This document shows positions 51,097 to 59,011 of a stretch of 64,000 nucleotides of DNA, piece after piece. A model generated the notes under the pieces. The model did no database searches. It saw only the letters and a list, made by a program, of their open reading frames with translations, and had not been told where the DNA came from. A program made the position numbers and the translations under genes. Source of the DNA: Collinsella aerofaciens (GTDB lineage Bacteria; Actinomycetota; Coriobacteriia; Coriobacteriales; Coriobacteriaceae); assembly GCA_008671135.1 (NCBI GenBank), contig RQAP01000006.1, forward strand, positions 1 to 64,000. The letters run 5' to 3'. Numbering within the stretch: the stretch's first letter is position 1; each line of letters begins with the position of its first letter.

Positions 51097-52413
51097 TCAA
51101 GCCTGAAGGTGGTCTTGAATCAGGTCGCAGATGGCTCGGGCGTCGTTGATGTTGATGGCTCGGGTCGCGAAGCCGGCATCGAAGGCCTGACGCGCCAGGG
51201 CTTCGTTGCAGGCAAGGGCCAGCGTGTGACCGTCGACCAGGTCGAGCGAGCTCTTGCCGCGCAGACGGTCGACACCGGAGCGCGCGACGACGATGTTGTC
51301 GAAGCCCTCGGTCTTGTAGCCCTCGATGATTACCACGTCGACATCGTTGTAGCGTGACAACAGCTCGCGCGCGGGCATCTCGTCCTCCTCGCGCGTGTCG
51401 GCGTACTCCGCCCAGCGCGTGGCGCAGATAAGGCCCACGTGCTTGGAGCCGGCCTGGTGATGGCGCCACGTATCCTTAGCAGGTACATCGATATCAAAGC
51501 CGTGGTGCCCGTGATGCTTGAGCGAACCCACGCGCAGGCCGCGGCGGGTGAGCTCGGCGATAACCTTCTCGACGAGCGTGGTCTTGCCCGAGTTTTGGTA
51601 GCCGATAAACGCGATCGCGGGGACGACCGGTGTCGGAGCTGCGGGTGCGACGGCGGCAGGTGCGCTCGCGGGCGCGGCACCGTCAGCGGCCACGGCCTCA
51701 ACAGCAGCGGCCTGACGCTCTGCGCGGTCCCATACGCCCGAGCGGCCGCCCTCCTTGTGCAGCAGGCGCACGTCGACGATCTCCATGCCGCGATCGACGG
51801 CCTTGCACATGTCATAAATCGTTAGGCACGCGGCGCTCGCGCCGGTCAGGGCCTCCATCTCGATACCCGTCTTGCCCGTCACGCCCGCCGTAACCAGTAC
51901 GTGAAAGCCAACCTGCCCGTCCGTGCGCGCCGGCGCCCAGCCCTCGGGCACGTCCTCGGCCGGCGTCCCCGCCGCAGCGATGGGTGCAATGTCGCACTTG
52001 CTCTTGGTAATGAGCAACGGATGGCACATGGGGATGATGTCGCTCGTGCGTTTGATGGCCATGATGCCCGCCACGCGCGCGCAGGCAAGCACGTCACCCT
52101 TTTTGGCGCGGTCCTGCAGCACCATGGCCTGTGTCTCGGGATGCATGAGGATAGTGCCCTCGGCGATGGCAATGCGATGCGTCTCGGCCTTGTCGGACAC
52201 GTCGACCATGCGAACCTCGCCCTTGGCGTCCACGTGCGTCAGCTCGTCGCGACGGGCGTCGCGGACATCACGGGTGGGCTCGGTGGCAGCGCTGGCAGAC
52301 GGCCGCGCGGACGCGTCGGCGTTGCCAGCATTCGTCGCGGCTGAGGCTTTGTGGGCAGACATCGCGGCCCTGCGAGCGGCCTTGGTGGCATCGGCGTACC
52401 TGCTCTTGGCCAT
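51097..52413 (-). CDS. fused MoaC-MobB molybdenum cofactor protein
   Basis: A 438-residue fusion. After a 55-residue Ala-rich disordered lead, residues about 57-215 are MoaC, cyclic pyranopterin monophosphate synthase accessory enzyme (ILMHPETQAMVL, KGDVLACARVAGIMAIKRTSDIIPMCHPL, EALTGASAACLTIYDMCKA). An Ala/Pro linker leads to MobB (about 255-438) with Walker A GYQNSGKTTLVEKV and HHGFDIDVPAKDTWRHHQAGS. MobB assists guanine-dinucleotide attachment. GGAGG precedes the ATG. It begins 4 nt after the moaA stop, so the two are co-transcribed. Confidence 0.93.
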   Translation of the reverse strand: MAKSRYADATKAARRAAMSAHKASAATNAGNADASARPSASAATEPTRDVRDARRDELTHVDAKGEVRMVDVSDKAETHRIAIAEGTILMHPETQAMVLQDRAKKGDVLACARVAGIMAIKRTSDIIPMCHPLLITKSKCDIAPIAAAGTPAEDVPEGWAPARTDGQVGFHVLVTAGVTGKTGIEMEALTGASAACLTIYDMCKAVDRGMEIVDVRLLHKEGGRSGVWDRAERQAAAVEAVAADGAAPASAPAAVAPAAPTPVVPAIAFIGYQNSGKTTLVEKVIAELTRRGLRVGSLKHHGHHGFDIDVPAKDTWRHHQAGSKHVGLICATRWAEYADTREEDEMPARELLSRYNDVDVVIIEGYKTEGFDNIVVARSGVDRLRGKSSLDLVDGHTLALACNEALARQAFDAGFATRAININDARAICDLIQDHLQA

Positions 52414-52417
52414 ATGA

Positions 52418-53473
52418 TCATCCTCCGATTTGGGACATAAATCGTTGCGTGCCCTCAATTATCGCGTGTTCCTGCGGTTTGTGGGCCACGGCATCGCGCC
52501 AAATCGAAAGTACCTGCATATCATCACCACGGCGCAGGGCGTCGCGCACCGAATACTCGGCATCGCTGAACAAACAGGGGCGCACGCTGCCGTCCGCCGT
52601 CAGGCGCAGACGGTTGCAGCTCGCGCAAAAATGGTTGGACATGGCGCTGATAAAGCCGACCGTGCCCGCCGCTCCTGGAAAACGCCAGTATCGCGCGGGA
52701 CCCGCGCCGGCAGGAGCGTCGTTGATGTCGAGCGGCTCGAGCTCGCCCAGTTCCGTCGCGGCGGCCCCGGCATTGATACGCGCCCGCAGCTCGTCGCTCG
52801 GCACGGTATCGCTCGCATCCCACAGCTCGGGATTGAGCGCGGGAGCATGCGGATCCACAGCGCAATGCGAGCTCGTGCGCTCGTCACCAATGGGCATGTA
52901 TTCGATAAAGCGCAGGTGGATGGGTCGGTCGAGCGTGAGCCGCGCAAGGGCCGCCACATCCTGGTTGAGTCGGCGCACCACAACGCAGTTGACCTTAACG
53001 GGCTCAAAGCCCCAAGCCAGCGCCGCGTCGATGCCGGCCATGGTCTGCTCGAGTCGACCCAGGCGTGTGATCTTTCCAAAGAGCGTAGGGTCGAGCGTGT
53101 CGAGCGAGATGTTGACGCGGTTAAGACCGGCGTCTTTGAGCTGCGGCGCCAGCTTGGGCAGCAGGGCGCCATTGGTGGTGAGCGAAATGTCCTCGATCTG
53201 CGGAATCGCGCGGATATCGCGGATGAGCGGAATAATACGGCGGCTGACCAGCGGCTCGCCGCCCGTCAGGCGCACGCGGCGAATGCCCTCTCCCGCCACC
53301 AGGCGCACAAAGCGGGCGATTTCCTCGGCGCTGAGTAGCTCGTCGTGTGCGCGGGGCGCCACGCCATCGGCCGGCATGCAGTAAATGCAGCGGAAATTGC
53401 ACTTGTCGGTAACGGCAATGCGCAGGTAGTTGATATCGCGACCAAAGCCGTCATGTTGCACGTGCCCGTCCAC
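52418..53473 (-). CDS. moaA: GTP 3',8-cyclase MoaA (radical SAM)
   Basis: A 351-residue radical SAM enzyme for the first step of molybdenum cofactor synthesis. The N-terminal cluster is Cys25-x3-Cys29-x2-Cys32 (CNFRCIYC). RLTGGEPLVS is the SAM-binding GGEP. The C-terminal cluster CASCNRLRLTADGSVRPC binds GTP, although the usual terminal Gly-Gly is also present (SQIGG). GTG start is fixed by GGGGAGG. No other moa/moe genes are in the window. Confidence 0.95.
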   Translation of the reverse strand: MDGHVQHDGFGRDINYLRIAVTDKCNFRCIYCMPADGVAPRAHDELLSAEEIARFVRLVAGEGIRRVRLTGGEPLVSRRIIPLIRDIRAIPQIEDISLTTNGALLPKLAPQLKDAGLNRVNISLDTLDPTLFGKITRLGRLEQTMAGIDAALAWGFEPVKVNCVVVRRLNQDVAALARLTLDRPIHLRFIEYMPIGDERTSSHCAVDPHAPALNPELWDASDTVPSDELRARINAGAAATELGELEPLDINDAPAGAGPARYWRFPGAAGTVGFISAMSNHFCASCNRLRLTADGSVRPCLFSDAEYSVRDALRRGDDMQVLSIWRDAVAHKPQEHAIIEGTQRFMSQIGG

Positions 53474-53604
53474 GCAGCCTCCCCTCACGCGGCGTTTTAT
53501 TCTTCGGAAAACATAATACCCCACGAGAGAATCATGCCGACACCCGTACGACAGGACAGGTCGCTTCGAGCAAAACGGACTTTCCAAGCCCATCCTCAAC
53601 ACAG

Positions 53605-53665
53605 ACCATCACAACATTCGATGCTTTTCCCGATTTTGGCAAAAAACGTCGAATGTTGTGATGGT
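53605..53665. repeat. family-2 palindromic repeat, copy b
   Basis: Arms ACCATCACAACATTCGA / TCGAATGTTGTGATGGT with a loop identical to copy c. It lies 40 nt downstream of the DUF559-like gene. Confidence 0.9.
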
Positions 53666-53705
53666 TTGCCTGCCCACGGCACCCCGTAGAAGGACCAAAG
53701 CGCCC

Positions 53706-54743
53706 CTAAAGGTTGCCGTCCCAGTGCCGAATCACGAATTCTCGCAGGTCGTTCTGCCGCTTCTGAAACGCTTCGCTTCGGTCGCACTTGAAACCCATAG
53801 CGAGCGCGATGGCATTCATCGCCCGATGCAATTGCAGCTGGTGGGCAAACTGAGTCCCGGTGAGGACGATCATCCTAAAGCCCAGCGCGCTCAGCACGGT
53901 CATACGCTCCGCATCCGACGCGCTGCGCTGTTTATCAAGATGGTCCGAGCCGTTGTACTCAATCCCCGTACCGCTCGCAGGCGCATATACGTCGATTTCG
54001 AAATACCCGGCCTTTGCGAGATACTTGAACTCGTTGGGAACATCGACCCGATGGTTGAGCTCGATCTTGGCGTATCCCAGCCCTCCCTGGGAACGTTTTG
54101 CTACGACCATGATTGTGGTGGCCGTCTCCATGGGCGACCGCGCGCCATCGTGCACGCGCTTGAGCACGGCGGCCGCACGTATAGTCCCCTGACGAGATCG
54201 GTTCTCATTGCAATAGGCAATTAAATCGGCAACGGTATACCTCTGCCCCATCTCGATATAATCGCCTGTCGACAGATGATTCAAATGGTATCGGGCGCAG
54301 ATTTCGTAGCCATATTCCAGCTGCTCGGGCTCGCTCATCCACGAACCCGCTTGGACAAAGCACATGGCCTCATCAACCACTAGAAGGCCCTCTGCCACCT
54401 CGATAAGATGACTTGGAGGTACCGGCGCTCCAAACACGTGGCACCTAAATCCAGCCGGCGTCGAGCGCTCAAAATCGAAGTTGACGAGCGTGTCGACATG
54501 ATCGAGCTCTTCTCGTGGAATACCAAGCGAGACCAGATAGTCGGCAACGATCCCGACTGCCGTTGAAGCCCTCAGCCCCTTGGCATCGAGTCCCAATTTG
54601 GGCAGGCCCGCGGTCGGCTCCGCCTCGTTAGCAAGCGAGTCCTCATCGTATAGGCTGCTTGCTCGCGAGAGCGGCTCGAACGGGCGCGCCACGTTGTGGT
54701 ACAGCCAGGCAGTCTTATGGGACAGGACGATCGGCAGGTCCAT
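53706..54743 (-). CDS. DUF559/Vsr-like PD-(D/E)XK nuclease-fold hypothetical protein
   Basis: A 345-residue protein. The start (IVLSHKTAWLYH) and middle (VDEAMCFVQAG, SRQGTIRAAAVLKRVHDGARSPMET) follow the layout of actinobacterial DUF559 proteins with an AbiEi-like lead. The C-terminal third contains FEIDVYAPASGTGIEYNG, in which Asp and Glu-x-Asn sit at the positions of a PD-(D/E)XK core, but the expected Lys is Asn. It then has DAERMTVLSALGFRMIVLTGTQF. It may be an inactive or altered nuclease. It lies alone between two identical 61-bp family-2 palindromes. Role unknown; defence or mobile-element cargo is possible. Confidence 0.75.
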   Translation of the reverse strand: MDLPIVLSHKTAWLYHNVARPFEPLSRASSLYDEDSLANEAEPTAGLPKLGLDAKGLRASTAVGIVADYLVSLGIPREELDHVDTLVNFDFERSTPAGFRCHVFGAPVPPSHLIEVAEGLLVVDEAMCFVQAGSWMSEPEQLEYGYEICARYHLNHLSTGDYIEMGQRYTVADLIAYCNENRSRQGTIRAAAVLKRVHDGARSPMETATTIMVVAKRSQGGLGYAKIELNHRVDVPNEFKYLAKAGYFEIDVYAPASGTGIEYNGSDHLDKQRSASDAERMTVLSALGFRMIVLTGTQFAHQLQLHRAMNAIALAMGFKCDRSEAFQKRQNDLREFVIRHWDGNL

Positions 54744-54844
54744 GAGCCCTCCAATGGAGTCGGATAACCAACCTTATTCCCCTGCCCACGGGTCCGCACA
54801 CCTTCGTGCGCAAGAAAGCGATTCCACCCGGTCGAGTGGCAGAA

Positions 54845-54909
54845 AAACCATCACAACATTCGATGCTTTTCCCGATTTTGGCAAAAAACGTCGAATGTTG
54901 TGATGGTTT
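54845..54909. repeat. family-2 palindromic repeat, copy c
   Basis: Perfect 19-bp arms AAACCATCACAACATTCGA / TCGAATGTTGTGATGGTTT. It is identical to copy b over about 61 bp and in the same orientation. Confidence 0.9.
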
Positions 54910-54989
54910 GAGTCGAGGTGAGGGGCACGGAGGGGTCAAAGCATCGTGCTCGGAGCGTGACTTTTTTCGCTCCGGCGTCATCACAAACC

Positions 54990-55020
54990 TTGACTCTACA
55001 ATCGTTGTAGGGTTTTCACT
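54990..55020 (+). promoter_or_regulatory. MerR-type promoter/operator of the MATE gene
   Basis: TTGACT and TTCACT are 19 bp apart, the long spacer typical of MerR-controlled promoters. The dyad CTACAA-TCG-TTGTAG fills the spacer. The MerR gene lies just downstream of the pump gene. Confidence 0.8.
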
Positions 55021-55062
55021 ACACTGGTACGTAAACAAACCCAGCCAGAAAGTGCCCCGCCC

Positions 55063-56409
55063 ATGGAACACGACCTCACACGCGGCAATGTCCTCAAGAC
55101 CATCGCGGTCTTTGCCCTGCCTTATATGCTCTCGTACTTTTTGCAGATGCTCTACGGCATGGCCGACCTGTACATGATGGGGCAGTTTAGCGGCGCTGCC
55201 GGCATCACCGCCGTGGGCAATGGCGCGCAGACGCTCTATATCATTACCGTGACGCTCGTGGGCCTGGCCATGGGAACGACGGTCATCGTCGGCCACGCCG
55301 TGGGCTCGCACCGGTTTGACCGTGCCGAGACCGCTATCGGCAACACCATTACACTCTTTATGGGTGTCTCGGTGGTGCTGGCCGCTGTCCTGCTCGCACT
55401 GTGCCCGCAGATCGTGTCACTCATTGGCACGCCGGCCGAGGCAGTCGAAGGCACCGCCGCCTACCTGCGCATTTGTTTTATGGGCATTCCCTTTATCGCC
55501 GCGTACAACATCCTCTCGGCCATCTTTCGCGGCCTGGGCGATTCGCGCTCGCCCATGTACGTGATCGGCGTGGCGTGCATCATCAACATCGCGCTCGACT
55601 TTCTGTTTATCGGACACATGGGGCTAGGCCCTGTGGGCGCGGCGCTCGGCACGGTGACCGCGCAGACGGCCAGCGTTGCCCTCGCGCTCGTGTGGCTCAA
55701 GAGCCGTCGCACGAACATCCACGTTAAGCGCAGCGACCTGCGCCCCCAGCCCGAGGTGCTCGGCAGCATCCTTAAGATCGGCGTGCCCGTGGCCGTGCAG
55801 GACGGCTGCATCCAGGTGGCGTTTATGTTCATCACTGTCATCGCCAACCACCGAGGGCTCGTCGACGCCGCCGCCGTGGGCCTGGTCGAAAAGATGATCA
55901 GCTTTTTGTTCATTGTGCCGAGTTCCATGGGCGCTACCGTCAGCGCGCTCACGGCGCAAAATGCCGGCGCGGGCAAGGGCGATCGCGCGCGTCAGGTACT
56001 CAAGGACGCCATGACCATCTCGGTGGTGTACGGCTGCCTGATCACGGTGCTGATGTGGCTGGTGGCGCCGGCGTTTATCGGCTTTTTTGCCAAGGACGCT
56101 GCAGTGGTCGCGTCCGGTACCGGCTATATGCGCAGCTACATTTTCGACGCAATTTTTGCCGGCATTCACATTTGTTTTAGCGGCTTTTTCGCTGCATACG
56201 GCAAGAGCTACATCGGCTTTGCGCACAACGTGCTGGCCGTGGCCCTCATTCGCGTGCCCGGCGCTTGGCTGCTGTCGAACGCCTATTCCGACACGCTGTT
56301 CCCCATGGGTATCGCCTCGCCGTGCGGGTCGATTCTGTCGGCGGTCATCTGTGTTGTCGCGTTTACCGTGCTCAACCGGCGCGGGGCTTTTGACAAGTTG
56401 GTGGCATAG
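55063..56409 (+). CDS. MATE family multidrug efflux transporter
   Basis: A 448-residue membrane protein with 12 predicted helices in two related halves. The family start RGNVLKTIAVFALPYMLSYFLQMLYGMADLYMMGQFSG and the second-half counterpart LKIGVPVAVQDGCIQVAFMFI are diagnostic. It exports cationic drugs in exchange for sodium or protons. AGAAAG precedes the ATG weakly. It is expressed from a MerR-type promoter and is followed by the merR-like gene 54 nt downstream. Confidence 0.94.
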   Translation: MEHDLTRGNVLKTIAVFALPYMLSYFLQMLYGMADLYMMGQFSGAAGITAVGNGAQTLYIITVTLVGLAMGTTVIVGHAVGSHRFDRAETAIGNTITLFMGVSVVLAAVLLALCPQIVSLIGTPAEAVEGTAAYLRICFMGIPFIAAYNILSAIFRGLGDSRSPMYVIGVACIINIALDFLFIGHMGLGPVGAALGTVTAQTASVALALVWLKSRRTNIHVKRSDLRPQPEVLGSILKIGVPVAVQDGCIQVAFMFITVIANHRGLVDAAAVGLVEKMISFLFIVPSSMGATVSALTAQNAGAGKGDRARQVLKDAMTISVVYGCLITVLMWLVAPAFIGFFAKDAAVVASGTGYMRSYIFDAIFAGIHICFSGFFAAYGKSYIGFAHNVLAVALIRVPGAWLLSNAYSDTLFPMGIASPCGSILSAVICVVAFTVLNRRGAFDKLVA

Positions 56410-56463
56410 CGGGGCAACGCGAGCCTAGCGCCCTTCCCCGACCCTATTGAAAGGAGCGGTCCT

Positions 56464-57303
56464 GTGACCGACATGCCAAGTGAACATACTGAGGGCCTGC
56501 TCCGCATTGGCGAGGTGGCGCGCTTGTTTAACCTGAGCGTGGGCACGTTGCGCCATTACGAGCAGATGGGCCTACTGGACCCGGCGCACATCGATCCGGC
56601 AAGTGGGTACCGCTACTACGGATCGCGGCAGCTCTCTACCCTCAATACCATCAGCCACCTGCGCGTTCTCGACTTGCCGCTCGCGCAAATCCGTGAGTTT
56701 GTGACCACGCGCGATGTGGACCTTATGCAGCGGCAGCTGGCTCAGCAGCAGGAACTCATCGAGCGCAAGCGCCGCGAGCTGGAGCGCGTATCGCGCAAGA
56801 TCGACAACCGGCTTGCTCTGCTGCACGATGCCTTGAGCACCGAGCTCGATACCATCCGCGAAATCGATGCGCCCGAGCTTCGCTGCGCCGTGTTGCGCGA
56901 ACGCGTCAACCCTACCGACGCCTATGCACTGGAGTGGCAGATTCGTCAGCTGCAGAAAGGCCAGCACGAGACGTTTGTTTTTCTGGGCAACTTGGGCGTC
57001 GGGATCGCGCCCGAACGTTTTGCCGCCGGCGACTTTGATGGCTACGACGAGGTCTTTCTGCTGCTGGATGACACGGACGATTACCTGGGCGATGTCGAAG
57101 TACGTCCCGCCGCGCGGTGTCTGACAGTCAGCTTCCGCGGCACGCACGGTCAGGCGGCCCCGCGCTATGAGCGCTTACTCGATTACATGCACGAGCGCGA
57201 CCTGTCCCCCGCCGGTCCCTCGCGCGAAATCGCCCTCATCGACGACATCATCAGCGACGACCCGGGAGCGTATGTGACGAGGATCGCGATACCGGTCCGC
57301 TAA
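56464..57303 (+). CDS. MerR family regulator with GyrI-like effector domain
   Basis: A 279-residue regulator. The MerR winged helix spans about residues 12-80 (LLRIGEVARLFNLSVGTLRHYEQMGLLDP, SGYRYYGSRQLSTL). A coiled coil follows at 90-130. The C-terminal part (135-279) resembles the BmrR/GyrI ligand-binding fold. GTG start follows AAAGGAG seven nt upstream. It probably activates the upstream MATE gene when a toxic ligand binds. Confidence 0.92.
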   Translation: MTDMPSEHTEGLLRIGEVARLFNLSVGTLRHYEQMGLLDPAHIDPASGYRYYGSRQLSTLNTISHLRVLDLPLAQIREFVTTRDVDLMQRQLAQQQELIERKRRELERVSRKIDNRLALLHDALSTELDTIREIDAPELRCAVLRERVNPTDAYALEWQIRQLQKGQHETFVFLGNLGVGIAPERFAAGDFDGYDEVFLLLDDTDDYLGDVEVRPAARCLTVSFRGTHGQAAPRYERLLDYMHERDLSPAGPSREIALIDDIISDDPGAYVTRIAIPVR

Positions 57304-57411
57304 TCACTACCATTTATCGAGCAATTCCATCCATTTACCTTAATCCGAATTAGATTGTATTTTGTAGCAAATAAAATGACAGCATATTGCCCCCCATAGG
57401 CAGGAGACATT

Positions 57412-58584
57412 ATGCCCAGAGTTCAATCACGTCGCTCGTTTCTTCTCGGCCTAGCCTCGATCATCGGCTTATCCGCGTCACGCCCAACAAGAGTATTCGC
57501 TGCCGACTCAAACTCATCCGTCGCTTTTACTTCAGACCTAGCACAAGACTACGCGCTTTCCCTGTTGCCCATCGTCGACGGATCCGCGAACTTAGAGATC
57601 GAGCAAATCGTTCCCGTATGCCAACAAATCGGCCTTATCTGTGGCTATGAAATCAGTGTCACAAGGGAAGGAAGCCCTTACGGTTATTTAATACTTGACG
57701 CATCATATCCTGGGCTTCTGAAGGAGATAACCCTCGGCGATACCATTCTTCCGATTTCAGCTTCTCTATCAAACGCCATTTCAACTTATTCCGGCCAACA
57801 GGCCACAAACCCAACCGTACTAATTTCGTACAACGATATTGAATATGGAACTTTGGTGCCAGGAACTAGAGACTGTGTAACCAACTATAACAATATACGG
57901 TCTGTCCCGATTGTCACCAAAAAGGGTATAGCACCTCAAAGCAATAACCCAACTTCATGGGATGCAGTCATTATCAATGAAGATGACTTGATGTTGCATT
58001 TCCAAATAGACGATTTAAACGGAATACCGTTCCGAGGAGTCTCGGAATCATTAGTTGAAGCCCGCACTAATAAGTATGCATGCGTCGTTTCTGCCTTGTA
58101 CGCTGTATCAATGCATTACGGTCTCACCAGTTCAAACGCTAATCAATTTAATCCCGATTATTATAAAGAAATATGGAACGTCACTGGCACAACAACGTAT
58201 AAGACCAATGATCAGGGCGTCGAGTACGGAAGCACGATCATCCCAGATGGAATTGTTCCGTTTAAAAGTCTTGCCGCTCAAAAGGGTAGAGCACTTAATA
58301 CTCAATTTTTCGGTTATCAGCCTCAATTCGCTCAGTACAGAGCAACTATCGATCAAGGGAATATCGGCTTGTATCATATGTGGATCAACAGCCGGAACAG
58401 TGAAGGATCCGTCGAGCTATCAGGTCATACGGTCACGGTAACTGGCTATTTTACTGGGCATAATGGAAGCTCTGGCATCGAACTGCAGTGGCTCGAAGTA
58501 TTCGACGGATGGAACACTTATCCCCGAGCGATTAACTATGCAACGCCCAATATGGTCAAATTGAACGGAACAGTCTTTTGGTAG
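57412..58584 (+). CDS. secreted papain-fold (C39-like/C10-like) peptidase candidate
   Basis: A 390-residue exported protein. The N-terminus has a twin-arginine-like leader (SRRSFLLGLASIIGLSASRPTRVFA). The second half has the layout of a papain-fold protease: Cys224 in KYACVVSALYAVSMHYG, His at about 339 in SGHTVTVTGYF, and an Asp/Trp segment DGWNTYPRAINYA. The N-terminal region may be a propeptide. Base composition is clearly lower in GC than neighbours and codon use differs, suggesting transfer. The following lipoprotein gene starts 6 nt downstream. It may also be a toxin or an inactive relative; activity is inferred. Confidence 0.75.
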   Translation: MPRVQSRRSFLLGLASIIGLSASRPTRVFAADSNSSVAFTSDLAQDYALSLLPIVDGSANLEIEQIVPVCQQIGLICGYEISVTREGSPYGYLILDASYPGLLKEITLGDTILPISASLSNAISTYSGQQATNPTVLISYNDIEYGTLVPGTRDCVTNYNNIRSVPIVTKKGIAPQSNNPTSWDAVIINEDDLMLHFQIDDLNGIPFRGVSESLVEARTNKYACVVSALYAVSMHYGLTSSNANQFNPDYYKEIWNVTGTTTYKTNDQGVEYGSTIIPDGIVPFKSLAAQKGRALNTQFFGYQPQFAQYRATIDQGNIGLYHMWINSRNSEGSVELSGHTVTVTGYFTGHNGSSGIELQWLEVFDGWNTYPRAINYATPNMVKLNGTVFW

Positions 58585-58589
58585 ACCGG

Positions 58590-58976
58590 ATGGCACCATC
58601 AAAATGCTATGGCACCACGGCCTTTGCCCTGGTTACGATATTGGTGATTTTCGCTATGTTTGCATCCGTTTCTTCATGCACAGATAGAGCCCGCTATAGC
58701 GGAGGAGATGATTACCTTGTCTTTGGAGCCGGCAGCGTTCATTCTATTGAGGGAACGGAACTCGTAATCCAAACAGACAACAGTCCCCGCTACACCGACG
58801 CTGGAAAGCAAACCCGGATTACATTCCCCTCATCTGGCCGAATCAAAGACAAGCTTTCCCAAATCAAAGTTGGGACAAGAGTTTCCTACTCACGCTTTGA
58901 GTCGGTAGACGCATCTGGATCATACGAGGGAAACGATATCGAAATTGAACAGGCAAACACTATAAGGAGATGTTGA
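58590..58976 (+). CDS. small lipoprotein, hypothetical
   Basis: A 128-residue protein with an N-terminal helix (TTAFALVTILVIFAMFASVSSC) ending in a lipobox-like VSSC, so the mature protein would be lipid-anchored at Cys. The rest is a small beta-rich domain (VHSIEGTELVIQTDN, KVGTRVSYSRFESV). It starts 6 nt after the papain-fold gene, without a strong own site, suggesting translational coupling. Low-GC like its neighbour. Possibly an inhibitor or partner, which is inference. Confidence 0.7.
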   Translation: MAPSKCYGTTAFALVTILVIFAMFASVSSCTDRARYSGGDDYLVFGAGSVHSIEGTELVIQTDNSPRYTDAGKQTRITFPSSGRIKDKLSQIKVGTRVSYSRFESVDASGSYEGNDIEIEQANTIRRC

Positions 58977-59006
58977 GGAACTGAGCCTCTGCGCAGTTCC
59001 TCAACA
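58971..59006. terminator. bidirectional stem-loop between converging genes
   Basis: TGTTGAGGAACTG / CAGTTCCTCAACA, perfect 13-bp arms with a 10-nt loop, overlapping the end of the lipoprotein gene and just after ligA. There is only a weak T-tract on either side. Confidence 0.7.
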
Positions 59007-59011
59007 AATCA

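Noticed and set aside
49976..51469. Extended frame joining the HAD phosphatase to upstream sequence
   Set aside because: The upstream part passes through palindromic repeats and another gene. A clear start with AAAGG exists at 50797.
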